From Agreia sp. PsM10 (lineage in GTDB: Bacteria; Actinomycetota; Actinomycetes; Actinomycetales; Microbacteriaceae): a stretch of 64,000 nucleotides of DNA. How positions within the stretch are numbered: the first letter of the stretch is position 1; every line of letters begins with the position of its first letter. Below are positions 52,390 through 61,219 of the stretch, one piece after another. The notes below the pieces were generated by a model. The model saw nothing but the letters and a program-made list of their open reading frames with translations. It was not told the DNA's origin and ran no database searches. The stretch is from positions 1 to 64,000 of the forward strand of contig NZ_JARUXC010000014.1 in the NCBI RefSeq assembly GCF_030433855.1. Reading direction: 5' to 3'. The position numbers and the translations under genes were made by a program.

Positions 52390-52421
52390 AAAAAAAGGGC
52401 ACCGTCGAAATGACAGCACCC
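52390..52421 (-). terminator. intrinsic terminator with a U7 tract
   Basis: On the minus strand GGGTGC (52421-52416) pairs with GTGCCC (52402-52397) using two wobble pairs, followed directly by seven Ts (plus-strand A7 at 52390-52396). A second hairpin (CTGAGCCG/CGGCTCAG, 52425-52444) precedes it. It would stop transcription coming from the small ORF at 52421-52519 before the HNH gene. Confidence 0.65.
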
Positions 52422-52519
52422 TAACTGAGCCGAACCCGGCTCAGACAACGTCCACTCGTGTGCCTCCTGACACTCAGCAGGCGGCAACCCGTGGTGCGGA
52501 TGCTCCTGCCAGATATCAC
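52421..52519 (-). CDS. candidate 32-aa leader peptide
   Basis: A GTG start at 52519 has AGAGGAGA five bases upstream and opens a 32-codon frame, Arg/Ser-rich with two Cys (GCRLLSVRRH in the middle). That core resembles a class of actinobacterial putative leader peptides with GCRLL..RRH motifs that sit before regulated genes. The end of the frame lies inside hairpin CTGAGCCG/CGGCTCAG and is followed by a U7 terminator, an attenuator-like layout. The only downstream gene is the HNH gene. Whether it is translated is unproven. Confidence 0.35.
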   Translation of the reverse strand: MISGRSIRTTGCRLLSVRRHTSGRCLSRVRLS

Positions 52520-52564
52520 GAGGTCTCCTCTAAAGGCTCGAATAATTGCAGTAAGGCTAACCCA

Positions 52565-52600
52565 CGAACGGCGTACCACAAATTCGTGGCACGCCGTTCG
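52565..52600 (-). terminator. terminator of the NlpC/P60 gene
   Basis: CGAACGGCGT (52565-52574) pairs with ACGCCGTTCG (52591-52600), and after one mismatch CCAC with GTGG, leaving a six-base loop. It lies 48 bp after the stop of the C40 peptidase gene on the minus strand. Confidence 0.7.
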
Positions 52601-52647
52601 GGTGAGCTGTAACCGATTGTTCACAAACCGGCCAGCGACGATTGCAT

Positions 52648-53637
52648 CTAGACGATGCGCACGAAATAGTAGCTGCCCCAGAGCGCGCGGTGCTCGACCA
52701 TGCGGCCCCAATCGGGCGAGTCGATCACTCCGCCGGCTCCGTCGTAGATGCCGATGTGGTACATCGGCCACACCACGAGGTCGCCCGGCTGGGCGTCTTC
52801 GGGCGAGACGCGAATTCCCATGGCCGCCTGGTTTCCGACGATGCGCGGCAGGTAGATGCCGAACTGGCCGAACACGTACTGGGTGAGCCCGTCGCATCCG
52901 AAACCGGCCTCGGGGGTGGCGCCGGCGCTGTATGGAACGACGCCGACGAACTGCTCGGCGTAGTCGACGACGGCCTGGCCGCTGTAGGAGCCGGAGGGCG
53001 GGTTGACGGCGAAGGTTCCGGTGGCGGGGGCCTCGGCGGAGGCGGTCGAGGCTGCGGCCGTGCTGGCTTCAGTGGCGGCGACCGCGGCCGCGGCGGCGTC
53101 GCGCGCTGCCTGCAGCTCTTCGCTCGTGGGAGCGGTGTAGGCGTCGCGGCTCACGGCCAGCGCCGCGGCGGTGTCGTCGACCGTGATGCTCTGCGCAGCT
53201 CCGGCCAAGTCGGTGGAATTGTTCGCATCGAAACCCGCGGTGCCGTTGCCGAATGCGTAGGCGGGCAGCGCCATCGTGGCGATGAGGCCCAGGGCGAAGG
53301 TCATGACGACCCCACCCGCGACGTTGCGGCGGGTCGGTTTCTTGAAGCGGCGCGGCGGGGCGGTCTGCACGGTCGCCTTGGCGACGGGTGCGGATGCGCG
53401 GGGCGCCGCGATGATCGACGTCGCCGAGCGGGTCACCGCCGTGGTGGGTCGCGGCACCGACGGAACGATGTCGGACTCGGACTCGCGACGCTCGCGGCGC
53501 GATCCGGGCACTGCGGCCGTGCGGCTCACACCGGCTGGGGTGTCGATCGAGGTGTTCGGGTTCTGCTGGTCGTTCGGGGCGTCCAGCGGCTCACGAAGTT
53601 CGGTCAAGATCTGTACCTCCGGCACCTCTCGCAGCAT
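52648..53637 (-). CDS. C40 (NlpC/P60) cell-wall peptidase, membrane-anchored
   Basis: A 329-aa protein: a ~105-residue cytoplasmic N-terminal part rich in Arg/Pro/Thr, one membrane helix (about 107-128, NVAGGVVMTFALGLIATM), an Ala-rich linker, and a C-terminal NlpC/P60 domain (~215-329). The catalytic Cys is at 248 (GCDGLTQ) and the His at 294 (MYHIGIYDG). It should cleave peptide bonds in peptidoglycan stems outside the cell. Starting at 53637 gives the full cytoplasmic region; later starts are possible. MtrA-like sites lie upstream at 53766-53813, consistent with control by the MtrAB cell-wall system. Confidence 0.9.
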   Translation of the reverse strand: MLREVPEVQILTELREPLDAPNDQQNPNTSIDTPAGVSRTAAVPGSRRERRESESDIVPSVPRPTTAVTRSATSIIAAPRASAPVAKATVQTAPPRRFKKPTRRNVAGGVVMTFALGLIATMALPAYAFGNGTAGFDANNSTDLAGAAQSITVDDTAAALAVSRDAYTAPTSEELQAARDAAAAAVAATEASTAAASTASAEAPATGTFAVNPPSGSYSGQAVVDYAEQFVGVVPYSAGATPEAGFGCDGLTQYVFGQFGIYLPRIVGNQAAMGIRVSPEDAQPGDLVVWPMYHIGIYDGAGGVIDSPDWGRMVEHRALWGSYYFVRIV

Positions 53638-53765
53638 CTAGGGTGCCGCCCCGTCCCACTGAATTGTCTGCGGGTCACGCTCGCCGAGAGACGGGGGAAA
53701 GAGGTGTCTCGACGCCGTCCAAGGCCGGGATGTGGCCGTCTGGACTCGTCCGATGGTACGGGAGC

Positions 53766-53781
53766 GTTACCGTTTTGTCAC
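53766..53781 (-). promoter_or_regulatory. MtrA-like direct repeat (GTGAC-N6-GTAAC)
   Basis: On the minus strand GTGAC (53781-53777) and GTAAC (53770-53766) are separated by six bases, an 11-bp period. MtrA, the response regulator controlling cell-wall hydrolases in actinobacteria, is reported to bind similar direct repeats. It is about 130 bp upstream of the NlpC/P60 gene. Confidence 0.4.
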
Positions 53782-53797
53782 CTTCGAAGGGACATTT

Positions 53798-53813
53798 TTA
53801 ACGAATCGGTAAC
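53798..53813 (+). promoter_or_regulatory. second MtrA-like direct repeat (TTAAC-N6-GTAAC)
   Basis: TTAAC (53798-53802) and GTAAC (53809-53813) on the plus strand have the same 11-bp spacing as the site at 53766-53781. Both are in the same 205-bp gap, before the 3' end of the neighbouring gene. Confidence 0.35.
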
Positions 53814-53844
53814 GGAGAAGATGAATGGATCTCAGCAAAAACCG

Positions 53845-55560
53845 CTACTTGAAGTCGGTGTCGAGGTTCACGTTGAGACCCTCGGTCGCGCTTCCCACGT
53901 CGATGTGCATGTGGGTGCACGAGTCGCTGAACTCCTTGAAGTTCTGCAGGTTCAACGAGATTCCGGCCGATGCGCGGCACTCGCTCTGGCCCAGGTTCGA
54001 GCCGGGAGGCATGATCGGGTCGAGGGTCTCGGCGAACTTCACCGTGTTCGCATCGGCGCCTGGAACGGAGGCCCCGTTGATCAGGTAGAAGTCCACAGCG
54101 TGGCCGCCACCGTTGATGTAGTGCGACGAACTCGTTCCGCCACCCTCGATCTGGCCGGTGCATTTGCGGTTGATGTCGCTCACCGCCACGGTGTTGAACG
54201 TGCGCACGGCGATCACCATCACCTGCAGGATGCGCAGGTCGATTCCGCAGTCGGGCTTCACGACGCCGTCGGCCAGTGCCTGGATCTCCGGGATGTGATC
54301 GGGTACAGAGCCCTTGAGCCTGCCGGCCGCGACGGCCGCCATCAGCTCCTGGGCGAGCTTCTGCGATTCCTTCGATACGTAGCTGTTCGTCGTCGAGTAG
54401 AGGGAGCCGGGGGCGCCCTCGGCGTAGAAGTCGTCGCGAACCGCGTTCAGCGCCGGCCCCTCGCCCACGGAGAGGTTCTGGCTGTCGGTCACGTCGCCGA
54501 CGCTCTGCACCGCAGCGAAGTCCGACGGAGTCGCGAAGCCCAGCGACGGAATCGACAGCGACACCACGAACAGGGCGGCGATCATCATCACGAAGCCGGC
54601 CAGAACGCGGCGCTTGATCGGCTGCGAGCGGGCGTGCGACACGAAGGTGCCGCTCGACGACGACATGAGCTCGGCGACGGGCACGGAGCGTCGCACCCGC
54701 GGCGAGGCGATGGGCACAGACGGAGGCGCCTCGTCGGCTCCCGACGTGGCGAGCGCGGAGATCGGTTCGGGTGCCACGTGGGGTTCGGCGAAGTCGACCT
54801 CGGCGCTCAGAACCGTCTCGGCCGCGATGTGCTCGGCGGTCTCGCCCTCGACCACCGGATGCTGCGCCACCAGTTCGATCTCGAGAGGCACGGTCTCGAG
54901 ATTGGCGACGGCGAGCATCCGCTCGTCGACGGCAGGCTCGATCGCCGTCTCTCCGCTGGCTTCGATCACCGTCTCGACGGGAGTCTCAGCCACCGTCTCG
55001 ACGGCGGGCTCGGGTGCCGGTTCCGGCGTCGGCTCGGGGGCCGGCTCGTGCGTCACCGCGGTGTCGACGTCGATGGGGGCCGCGGCGCGTGCGCGGCGCG
55101 CACGCCGAGAGGTCGGGGCGTCGGCGGCGGGAGGAGCCTCCGGCTGCGGCGTCTCCACGAGCTCGGCGACGACGACGGGCTCCGGCGCTGGCGCGAGCTC
55201 CGGCTCGGCCGCGGGATCCGGCTCCGGCACAGCCTCCGGCTCGACGAGGCGAACCGTCTCGACCACGGGCTGCGGCGCAACGGGCGCGACGGGCCCGGCC
55301 ACGGCATCCGGAACCCGATCGACGACGGCGGGCCGTTCGGAGTAGCGCTCGTCGAGCTCGCGCTCGCGCCGCTCGCGGCGGCTCAGCCCGGCGGCGGCCT
55401 GGGCTGCGGCGGCGCGGTGCTGCGCCTCGGCCTCGGCTTCGGCCTGCTCGCGATCGCGCAGCTGCCGGCGGCTCAGCGGAGCGGCGGGCGGAGCCGTGCG
55501 TGAATCGCGGCGTCGTCGAGGATGCTCGACGTTCTTCTGCGATTCAGCGGGTTCGACCAC
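53845..55560 (-). CDS. membrane-anchored protein with a LAS-peptidase-like extracellular domain
   Basis: A 571-aa protein. Residues 1-320 are cytoplasmic, Pro/Glu/Ala-rich and likely disordered; a membrane helix follows (~328-350, LAGFVMMIAALFVVSL); the remaining ~220 residues are outside. That part has SSSHYINGGGHAVDF (near 468-482) and CTHMHIDVG (near 547-555), which match the S-x-H...G-x-A-x-D and H-x-H metal motifs of LAS/M15 peptidases, but with three extra residues between the first His and the Gly-x-Ala-x-Asp. It may be a divergent carboxypeptidase/endopeptidase or an inactive relative. It has the same overall layout as the NlpC/P60 gene next to it. The GTG start at 55560 is uncertain. 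Confidence 0.7.
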   Translation of the reverse strand: MVEPAESQKNVEHPRRRRDSRTAPPAAPLSRRQLRDREQAEAEAEAQHRAAAAQAAAGLSRRERRERELDERYSERPAVVDRVPDAVAGPVAPVAPQPVVETVRLVEPEAVPEPDPAAEPELAPAPEPVVVAELVETPQPEAPPAADAPTSRRARRARAAAPIDVDTAVTHEPAPEPTPEPAPEPAVETVAETPVETVIEASGETAIEPAVDERMLAVANLETVPLEIELVAQHPVVEGETAEHIAAETVLSAEVDFAEPHVAPEPISALATSGADEAPPSVPIASPRVRRSVPVAELMSSSSGTFVSHARSQPIKRRVLAGFVMMIAALFVVSLSIPSLGFATPSDFAAVQSVGDVTDSQNLSVGEGPALNAVRDDFYAEGAPGSLYSTTNSYVSKESQKLAQELMAAVAAGRLKGSVPDHIPEIQALADGVVKPDCGIDLRILQVMVIAVRTFNTVAVSDINRKCTGQIEGGGTSSSHYINGGGHAVDFYLINGASVPGADANTVKFAETLDPIMPPGSNLGQSECRASAGISLNLQNFKEFSDSCTHMHIDVGSATEGLNVNLDTDFK

Positions 55561-55770
55561 GGGGCTTGAGATCCTTCGACGCCATCAATGGCAGACATGT
55601 CCGACCGTCTGGGCGCAGAACGGGTCCGGGTAGTGCAGGAGACAGTCGGAGGGCGCATCCTGATCCGGCGCTCCGCCGCCCGAACGAGCGGGGGAACTGT
55701 TCGAGGGTATGCGAATCTCCCTCATCTGTCACTCTGGCCCGGCCAGCTGTCAGGCCGCGACCAGCGCGCA

Positions 55771-55789
55771 GACAGGATGCGCTCCTGTC
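55771..55789 (-). terminator. hairpin after the DtxR-family gene
   Basis: GACAGGA (55771-55777) and TCCTGTC (55783-55789) form a 7-bp stem with a five-base loop, immediately after the stop of the DtxR gene at 55792. No U tract follows, so termination may be partial. Confidence 0.5.
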
Positions 55790-55791
55790 GG

Positions 55792-56484
55792 TCAGATGCC
55801 GACGAAGATGTGACCCGCGACCTCGTTGGGCAGTTCGAGGCCCTCGGGGAAGCCCTCGACCTCGACCAGAATGTACGAGCCGACCTGCGAGAACGCGGCC
55901 TTGTTGCCGGGAACCACGCCGAACTGCTTGAGCTGCAGCAGAAGCTCGGGGTCGACTTGCGCCGGCTCGCCGAGGCGGCGGATGGTCTTGGTCTGCGGAC
56001 CGACGGCACCGTGGACGAGGCTGAGAAGGTTGACCACGCCGCGGGTGAACGGCACCGCTGCCGCGTCGCCGAATTCGTCGAGGCCGGGGATCGGGTTGCC
56101 GTAGGGCGACTCGGTGGGGTGATCGAGCATCTCGATGATGCGACGTTCGACCTGCTCGCTCATGACATGCTCCCAGCGGCATGCCTCTTCGTGCACGTAC
56201 TCCCAGTCGAGCCCGATGACGTCGCTGAGCAGTCGCTCGGCGAGGCGGTGCTTGCGCATCACATGGACGGCCTTCGTGCGGCCGATGCCGGTGAGCTCGA
56301 GGTGGCGGTCTCCGGAGACCACGACGAGCCCGTCGCGCTCCATGCGGCCGACCGTCTGAGAGACCGTGGGGCCTGAGTGGCCGAGGCGCTCCGAGATCCG
56401 AGCGCGCAGCGGAATGATGTTCTCCTCCTCCAGTTCGAGGATCGTGCGGAGATACATCTCCGTGGTGTCAATGAGATCGGCCAA
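55792..56484 (-). CDS. DtxR/IdeR-family metal-dependent repressor
   Basis: A 230-aa regulator: an N-terminal winged helix (ISERLGHSGPTVSQTVGRMERDGL, residues ~28-51), a dimerisation region with metal ligands HEEACRWEHVMS (near 98-109; Cys, Glu, His as in DtxR/IdeR rather than the manganese-type MntR) and a C-terminal SH3-like domain. With iron(II) bound it would repress iron-uptake genes and control storage. Divergent from serC with ~90 bp between starts. The ATG at 56484 has CTAAGGAG upstream. Confidence 0.92.
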   Translation of the reverse strand: MADLIDTTEMYLRTILELEEENIIPLRARISERLGHSGPTVSQTVGRMERDGLVVVSGDRHLELTGIGRTKAVHVMRKHRLAERLLSDVIGLDWEYVHEEACRWEHVMSEQVERRIIEMLDHPTESPYGNPIPGLDEFGDAAAVPFTRGVVNLLSLVHGAVGPQTKTIRRLGEPAQVDPELLLQLKQFGVVPGNKAAFSQVGSYILVEVEGFPEGLELPNEVAGHIFVGI

Positions 56485-56527
56485 CGATCACTCCTTAGGA
56501 AGTTGCGCACGTACGCCTCCACCATAA

Positions 56528-57685
<1,158 letters not shown>

Positions 57686-57733
57686 CGCTCGCGCCCCTGC
57701 CCTGCTCGAGCAGGCGCAGCTCTGAACGCAGAG

Positions 57734-57797
57734 AACGGGAGGAGATCCGCACATCCGACGCGAATAGCGCGTCGGATTGTCAGATCTCCTCCCGTTT
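57734..57797. terminator. large bidirectional terminator
   Basis: Outer stem AACGGGAGGAGATC (57734-57747) with GATCTCCTCCCGTT (57783-57796), and a perfect inner stem ATCCGACGCG (57753-57762) with CGCGTCGGAT (57768-57777) around an AATAG loop. It separates serC from the convergent DUF3027 gene and can act in both directions. Confidence 0.85.
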
Positions 57798-57820
57798 CAG
57801 TTCTGGATCGCCGGAAGTTG

Positions 57821-57889
57821 CCCTTCGACAGGCTCAGGGAACGACAGGCTCAGGGAACGACAGGATCAGGGAACGACAGGCTCAAGGAA
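57821..57889. repeat. four tandem copies of the 16-nt repeat
   Basis: Units CGACAGGCTCAGGGAA at 57826, 57842, 57858 (GGATC variant) and 57874 (CAAGG variant), preceded by CCCTT. Same element as at 375-429 and inside fbiC. Confidence 0.9.
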
Positions 57890-57903
57890 GAGACGGCTGC
57901 TGC

Positions 57904-58629
57904 TCAACGCAGGTCTTCGGGCGCGTCCTCGTCGTAGTAGACGCTCGAGCGGGGCTCGGAGTCGTCGAGGTCGACGACCGTGAGGCCCTCTTCGTCGACG
58001 TCGACGGCCTGCTCGGGCGCAGCCTCGCGAGGCGCGTCGTCGCCGCGGACGAGAACCGACGCGTCGAGAACGGCGGCCTCGGCATGCTCGTGCACGGCGT
58101 CGTCGAGAACATCGTCGTCGAGGATGTGGTCATCGAGGTCGAGTTCGTCGTCGATGTCCTCATCGTCGGAGTCGACATCTGCCTCGTCGTCGAAGTCCTC
58201 ATCGTCGTCGTCTTCCGCGAGCGCGGCAGCGTGCTCCTGGGCGAGCTTGTAGTCCTCGAGCCGCTCGGACCACGGAGTCCACTCCGGAGCGAGCACAGCG
58301 CCCTCGCCGGGAAGCAGTTCGGTCTCGAGCACATTGGGCTCGCTCTCGCCGTCGATGCGGGAGAGCGTCGCCGTCCAGTGCCAGTCGGGGTACCCGGGCA
58401 TCAGCGAGGCGAAGTGCAGGCTGAGCACGTGCTCATCGTGGGTGGTGTGCCCCACGACCGCGCCGATGGTCGTCGCCGGCGTGATCTCGAGCAGCGCAGC
58501 GCGCGCCTGATCGATGGCGGCGAGCAGAACGGGGTCTGCCTCGAACTGCACGGGCGCCTCGACGGCCTCGGTCTCGGGCTCGACCTCTGCGTCGGACGAG
58601 CCGTCAGGGGTCGGATCGGAGTGCTGCAC
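57904..58629 (-). CDS. DUF3027 family protein
   Basis: A 241-aa acidic protein with the actinobacterial DUF3027 pattern in its middle (DWHWTATLSRIDGE, PEWTPWSERLEDY) followed by a very acidic Asp/Glu-rich tail (~145-190) that looks disordered. Function unknown. It follows the cold-shock protein gene by 6 bp and is co-transcribed with it, an arrangement seen in other actinobacteria. Confidence 0.85.
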   Translation of the reverse strand: MQHSDPTPDGSSDAEVEPETEAVEAPVQFEADPVLLAAIDQARAALLEITPATTIGAVVGHTTHDEHVLSLHFASLMPGYPDWHWTATLSRIDGESEPNVLETELLPGEGAVLAPEWTPWSERLEDYKLAQEHAAALAEDDDDEDFDDEADVDSDDEDIDDELDLDDHILDDDVLDDAVHEHAEAAVLDASVLVRGDDAPREAAPEQAVDVDEEGLTVVDLDDSEPRSSVYYDEDAPEDLR

Positions 58630-58635
58630 CGGTGT

Positions 58636-59016
58636 CTACGCGTCCAATTCGTCGGCGACCTTGCGCAGCAGCGCAGCGATCTTGCGGCTGTGCGCCGTGT
58701 CGGGGTAACGACCCCGCTTGAGGTTCGTTCCGATTCCGTCGAGCACCTTCACGAGGTCTTCGACGATGATCGACATGTCGTCGGCCGGCTTGCGGCTGAG
58801 CTTCACGAGGCTGGGCGGTGCTTCGAGCACGCGCACCGAAAGGGCCTGGGCGCCGCGCTTGCCGTCGGCGATGCCGAACTCGAGCTTCGTGCCGGCCTTG
58901 ACCGTCGTACCTGCGGGCAGGGCTGACGCGTGCAGAAAGACCTCTGAGCCGTCATCGGAACTGATGAAGCCGAAGCCCTTCTCGTCGTCGTAGAACTTGA
59001 CCTTGCCGGTAGGCAT
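58636..59016 (-). CDS. cold-shock domain protein with C-terminal extension
   Basis: A 126-aa protein. Residues 1-62 are a cold-shock domain with RNP1 (KGFGFI) and RNP2 (VFLHASAL), which bind single-stranded RNA or DNA; residues 65-126 are an unrelated helical extension. ATG 59016 has AAGGAG in front. Operon with DUF3027. Confidence 0.9.
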   Translation of the reverse strand: MPTGKVKFYDDEKGFGFISSDDGSEVFLHASALPAGTTVKAGTKLEFGIADGKRGAQALSVRVLEAPPSLVKLSRKPADDMSIIVEDLVKVLDGIGTNLKRGRYPDTAHSRKIAALLRKVADELDA

Positions 59017-59109
59017 TCGCGGATCTCCTTGTGTGAATTCGGCTCGCTGAGTGGCGAGCGGGCACACGATAGCCTAACGGCCCCGCGCTGAGACCGTATC
59101 CTTGGAGCT

Positions 59110-59379
59110 GTGACAGACAAGCAGACACCGCCGGTTCGCTCCAGCGAGCGCATCCTCGCGTACATGATCGCCGGCATCATCGGGGCGTCGCTGCTCTGCT
59201 TCGCGGCATTCCTCATCGCCTCTCTGGTGGGAGTGCGCGGCGAGGCACTGTCGCAGGGCATCTGGCCGGCTGTGGTGATCTTCCCTCTCATCGGCCTTCC
59301 CATCGGCCTCGTGCTGATCCTCGTGCTGCTCTTCATGAATCTCCGCCGCCGCGCCAAGGAGGCACCGAAGCCTCGATGA
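59110..59379 (+). CDS. small membrane protein of unknown function
   Basis: An 89-aa protein with two hydrophobic helices (about 15-40 and 52-75) and a basic C-terminal end (MNLRRRAKEAPKPR). It starts at GTG 59110 and its stop overlaps the ATG of the next gene (ATGA at 59376). Function unknown; it precedes the bacterial XPB pair. Confidence 0.78.
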   Translation: MTDKQTPPVRSSERILAYMIAGIIGASLLCFAAFLIASLVGVRGEALSQGIWPAVVIFPLIGLPIGLVLILVLLFMNLRRRAKEAPKPR

Positions 59380-61160
59380 GCGACACTCTCGCTCTCGCAG
59401 GTCGGCTCCAGCTCCTGGACGACGACCACCTGGTCGCGCTCGCCTCACTGAGGCTGCACGACGCCCGTGGCATCAAGGACTTCTTCGACCTCGCCGACAG
59501 GCTCCTCGATCCGGCGTCGATCGACGCGGCGCTCGCCGCCCTGCCCCGCCGCACCCTCGCGGCCCTCGCGCATCCATCGCCCGACACCGACCCGGCAGAC
59601 CTCGAGCCGGCGGCGCGCCTCTTCCTCACCGACGGCGAGACGCCGGGGCACGCTCTGGATGCCGTCACCCGGGTTCTCGGGTCGTGGCCCGACCGCGGTC
59701 TTCCGTCGCCCGAGCAGCTCGCCACCGAGCCCGCGCCGACAGACACCGATCAGGCCCAGCAGCGCGACACGAGCGACCGGATGGCCGCCGAGCGCGCGTT
59801 CACGGCGACGGCCGGCATCGCGGAGCTCATCCACGAGTTGCGCACGATGCCCGTGCGCGAACTGGCCAAGGGCGGCGTGGCAGCACCCGATGCGAAGCGG
59901 CTTCTGGCCTCGCTCGCCATCGCGCCCAACGATCTCGACGCGCTGCTGCGCATCGCACGTCGCGCCGGCCTCGTGACGCTCGACGATCTCCTCTGGTCGA
60001 CGACGGAGGAGGCGCTCCCCTGGCTTCTGAAGGGGTCTGCCGATCGGTGGGTCGCCCTGGCGACCTCGTGGCTCGACGCCCTCGCCGACGACATCGGAGA
60101 GGTTCTGCGCTCGCGCAGCCGCCGTCCGTGGGGCGCAGACGCGCAGCGCACCATCGCGTACCTCTATCCGGCAGGCGGAGACGCCCTGCGCGGACGGGTG
60201 GCCTTCGTGCTCGACAGCGCCGAATACCTGGGCATCACGGCGAACGGCTACCCCGGCGCCGCCGCACGCGCCCTGCTCGACAACACCACGGAGCCGCTGT
60301 CGAGCGTGGCTGCGGCGCTCCTGCCCGCCGAGGTCTCGAACGTGTATCTGCAGCACGACCTCACGGTCATCGCGCCGGGCCCGCTGACTCCGGATGTCGA
60401 CGTGCGGCTGAGAACGCTGGCCGACATCGAGGGCCGCGGCCTCGCATCCACGTACCGCATCTCGGCCGCCAGCGTGACCCGCGCTCTGGCCGAGGGCGAG
60501 ACCGCCGAGGGCATCCTCTCGTTCTTCCGTTCCGTCTCGCTCACCGGTGTTCCCCAGCCCGTGGAGTACCTCGTCACCGAGGCCAGCTCCCGCTACGGCC
60601 GTTTGCGGGTCGGAGCGGGCAGCCCCGACGACGAGGCACGCGGCATCGCGAGCTATGTGCGCAGCGACGACGACTCGCTGCTCAGCACCCTCGCCGTCGA
60701 CCACGGACTCGCCTCCCTCGGCCTCGAGCACGACGGCGCAGACCGGCTCACCAGCCGGTTCCCCTTCGACACGATGTTCTGGATGATCTCCGACGCGCGA
60801 TACCCCGTCGTCGCGGAGCGGGCATCCGGGGCCACCTTCGCCCCCGTTCGCACGCGCACCGCACCGCGGAAGGCCGCGCCGACCCCTCGCCCGTTCGTCG
60901 ACCTCGTGGCCCGCCTGCGGGAGTCCGCGCACGCCGCCGGCGATGCGCCCGAGGCATGGATCGCGCGCCAGCTCGATGTCGCGATCAAGGCCAAGAGCCC
61001 CCTCGCGGTGAGCGTGGGCATGCCCGACGACAAGACCACGGTGTTCCTCGTGACGCCGCTGTCGCTGGCGGCGGGTCGTCTGCGGGCGATCGACGAGAAG
61101 GCGGGAGTGGAGCGCACCCTTCCCCTACGCAACATCACCGCCGTCGCACCCGCGCCGTAA
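59376..61160 (+). CDS. helicase C-terminal-like partner of the XPB helicase
   Basis: A 594-aa protein of the type annotated helicase-associated (Helicase_C_3) in actinobacteria, regularly encoded just before a bacterial XPB homologue. No Walker motifs are present. The N-terminal half is helical with winged-helix-like segments (RTLAALAHPS; ARRAGLVTLDDLLW) and the C-terminal half contains VEYLVTEASSRYGRLRVG. It probably regulates or loads the downstream helicase; function unproven. Overlaps the preceding gene by ATGA. Confidence 0.8.
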   Translation: MSDTLALAGRLQLLDDDHLVALASLRLHDARGIKDFFDLADRLLDPASIDAALAALPRRTLAALAHPSPDTDPADLEPAARLFLTDGETPGHALDAVTRVLGSWPDRGLPSPEQLATEPAPTDTDQAQQRDTSDRMAAERAFTATAGIAELIHELRTMPVRELAKGGVAAPDAKRLLASLAIAPNDLDALLRIARRAGLVTLDDLLWSTTEEALPWLLKGSADRWVALATSWLDALADDIGEVLRSRSRRPWGADAQRTIAYLYPAGGDALRGRVAFVLDSAEYLGITANGYPGAAARALLDNTTEPLSSVAAALLPAEVSNVYLQHDLTVIAPGPLTPDVDVRLRTLADIEGRGLASTYRISAASVTRALAEGETAEGILSFFRSVSLTGVPQPVEYLVTEASSRYGRLRVGAGSPDDEARGIASYVRSDDDSLLSTLAVDHGLASLGLEHDGADRLTSRFPFDTMFWMISDARYPVVAERASGATFAPVRTRTAPRKAAPTPRPFVDLVARLRESAHAAGDAPEAWIARQLDVAIKAKSPLAVSVGMPDDKTTVFLVTPLSLAAGRLRAIDEKAGVERTLPLRNITAVAPAP

Positions 61161-61167
61161 CGCGCAA

Positions 61168-61185
61168 GCCCCCGCCGTCGCGGGC
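61168..61185 (+). terminator. weak hairpin between the two XPB-pair genes
   Basis: GCCC (61168-61171) with GGGC (61182-61185) and an inner two-base-pair continuation make a short GC-rich stem 8 bp after the stop. Possible weak terminator; the downstream gene has its own -10-like element. Confidence 0.3.
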
Positions 61186-61205
61186 CTGACGCCCCGTTCA
61201 GCGGG

Positions 61206-61211
61206 TAGGAT
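61206..61211 (+). promoter_or_regulatory. -10 element before the XPB gene
   Basis: TAGGAT lies eight bases before ATG 61220, so transcription would start at or near the start codon; no Shine-Dalgarno sequence is present, which agrees with a leaderless message. The -35 is unclear. Confidence 0.4.
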
Positions 61212-61219
61212 CGTACGTT

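Noticed and set aside
53641-53845. c-di-AMP (ydaO) riboswitch upstream of the NlpC/P60 gene
   Set aside because: Such peptidases often have one, but on the minus strand I found none of the conserved GGGGAA...GGTGAAT...AGC blocks in the right order.
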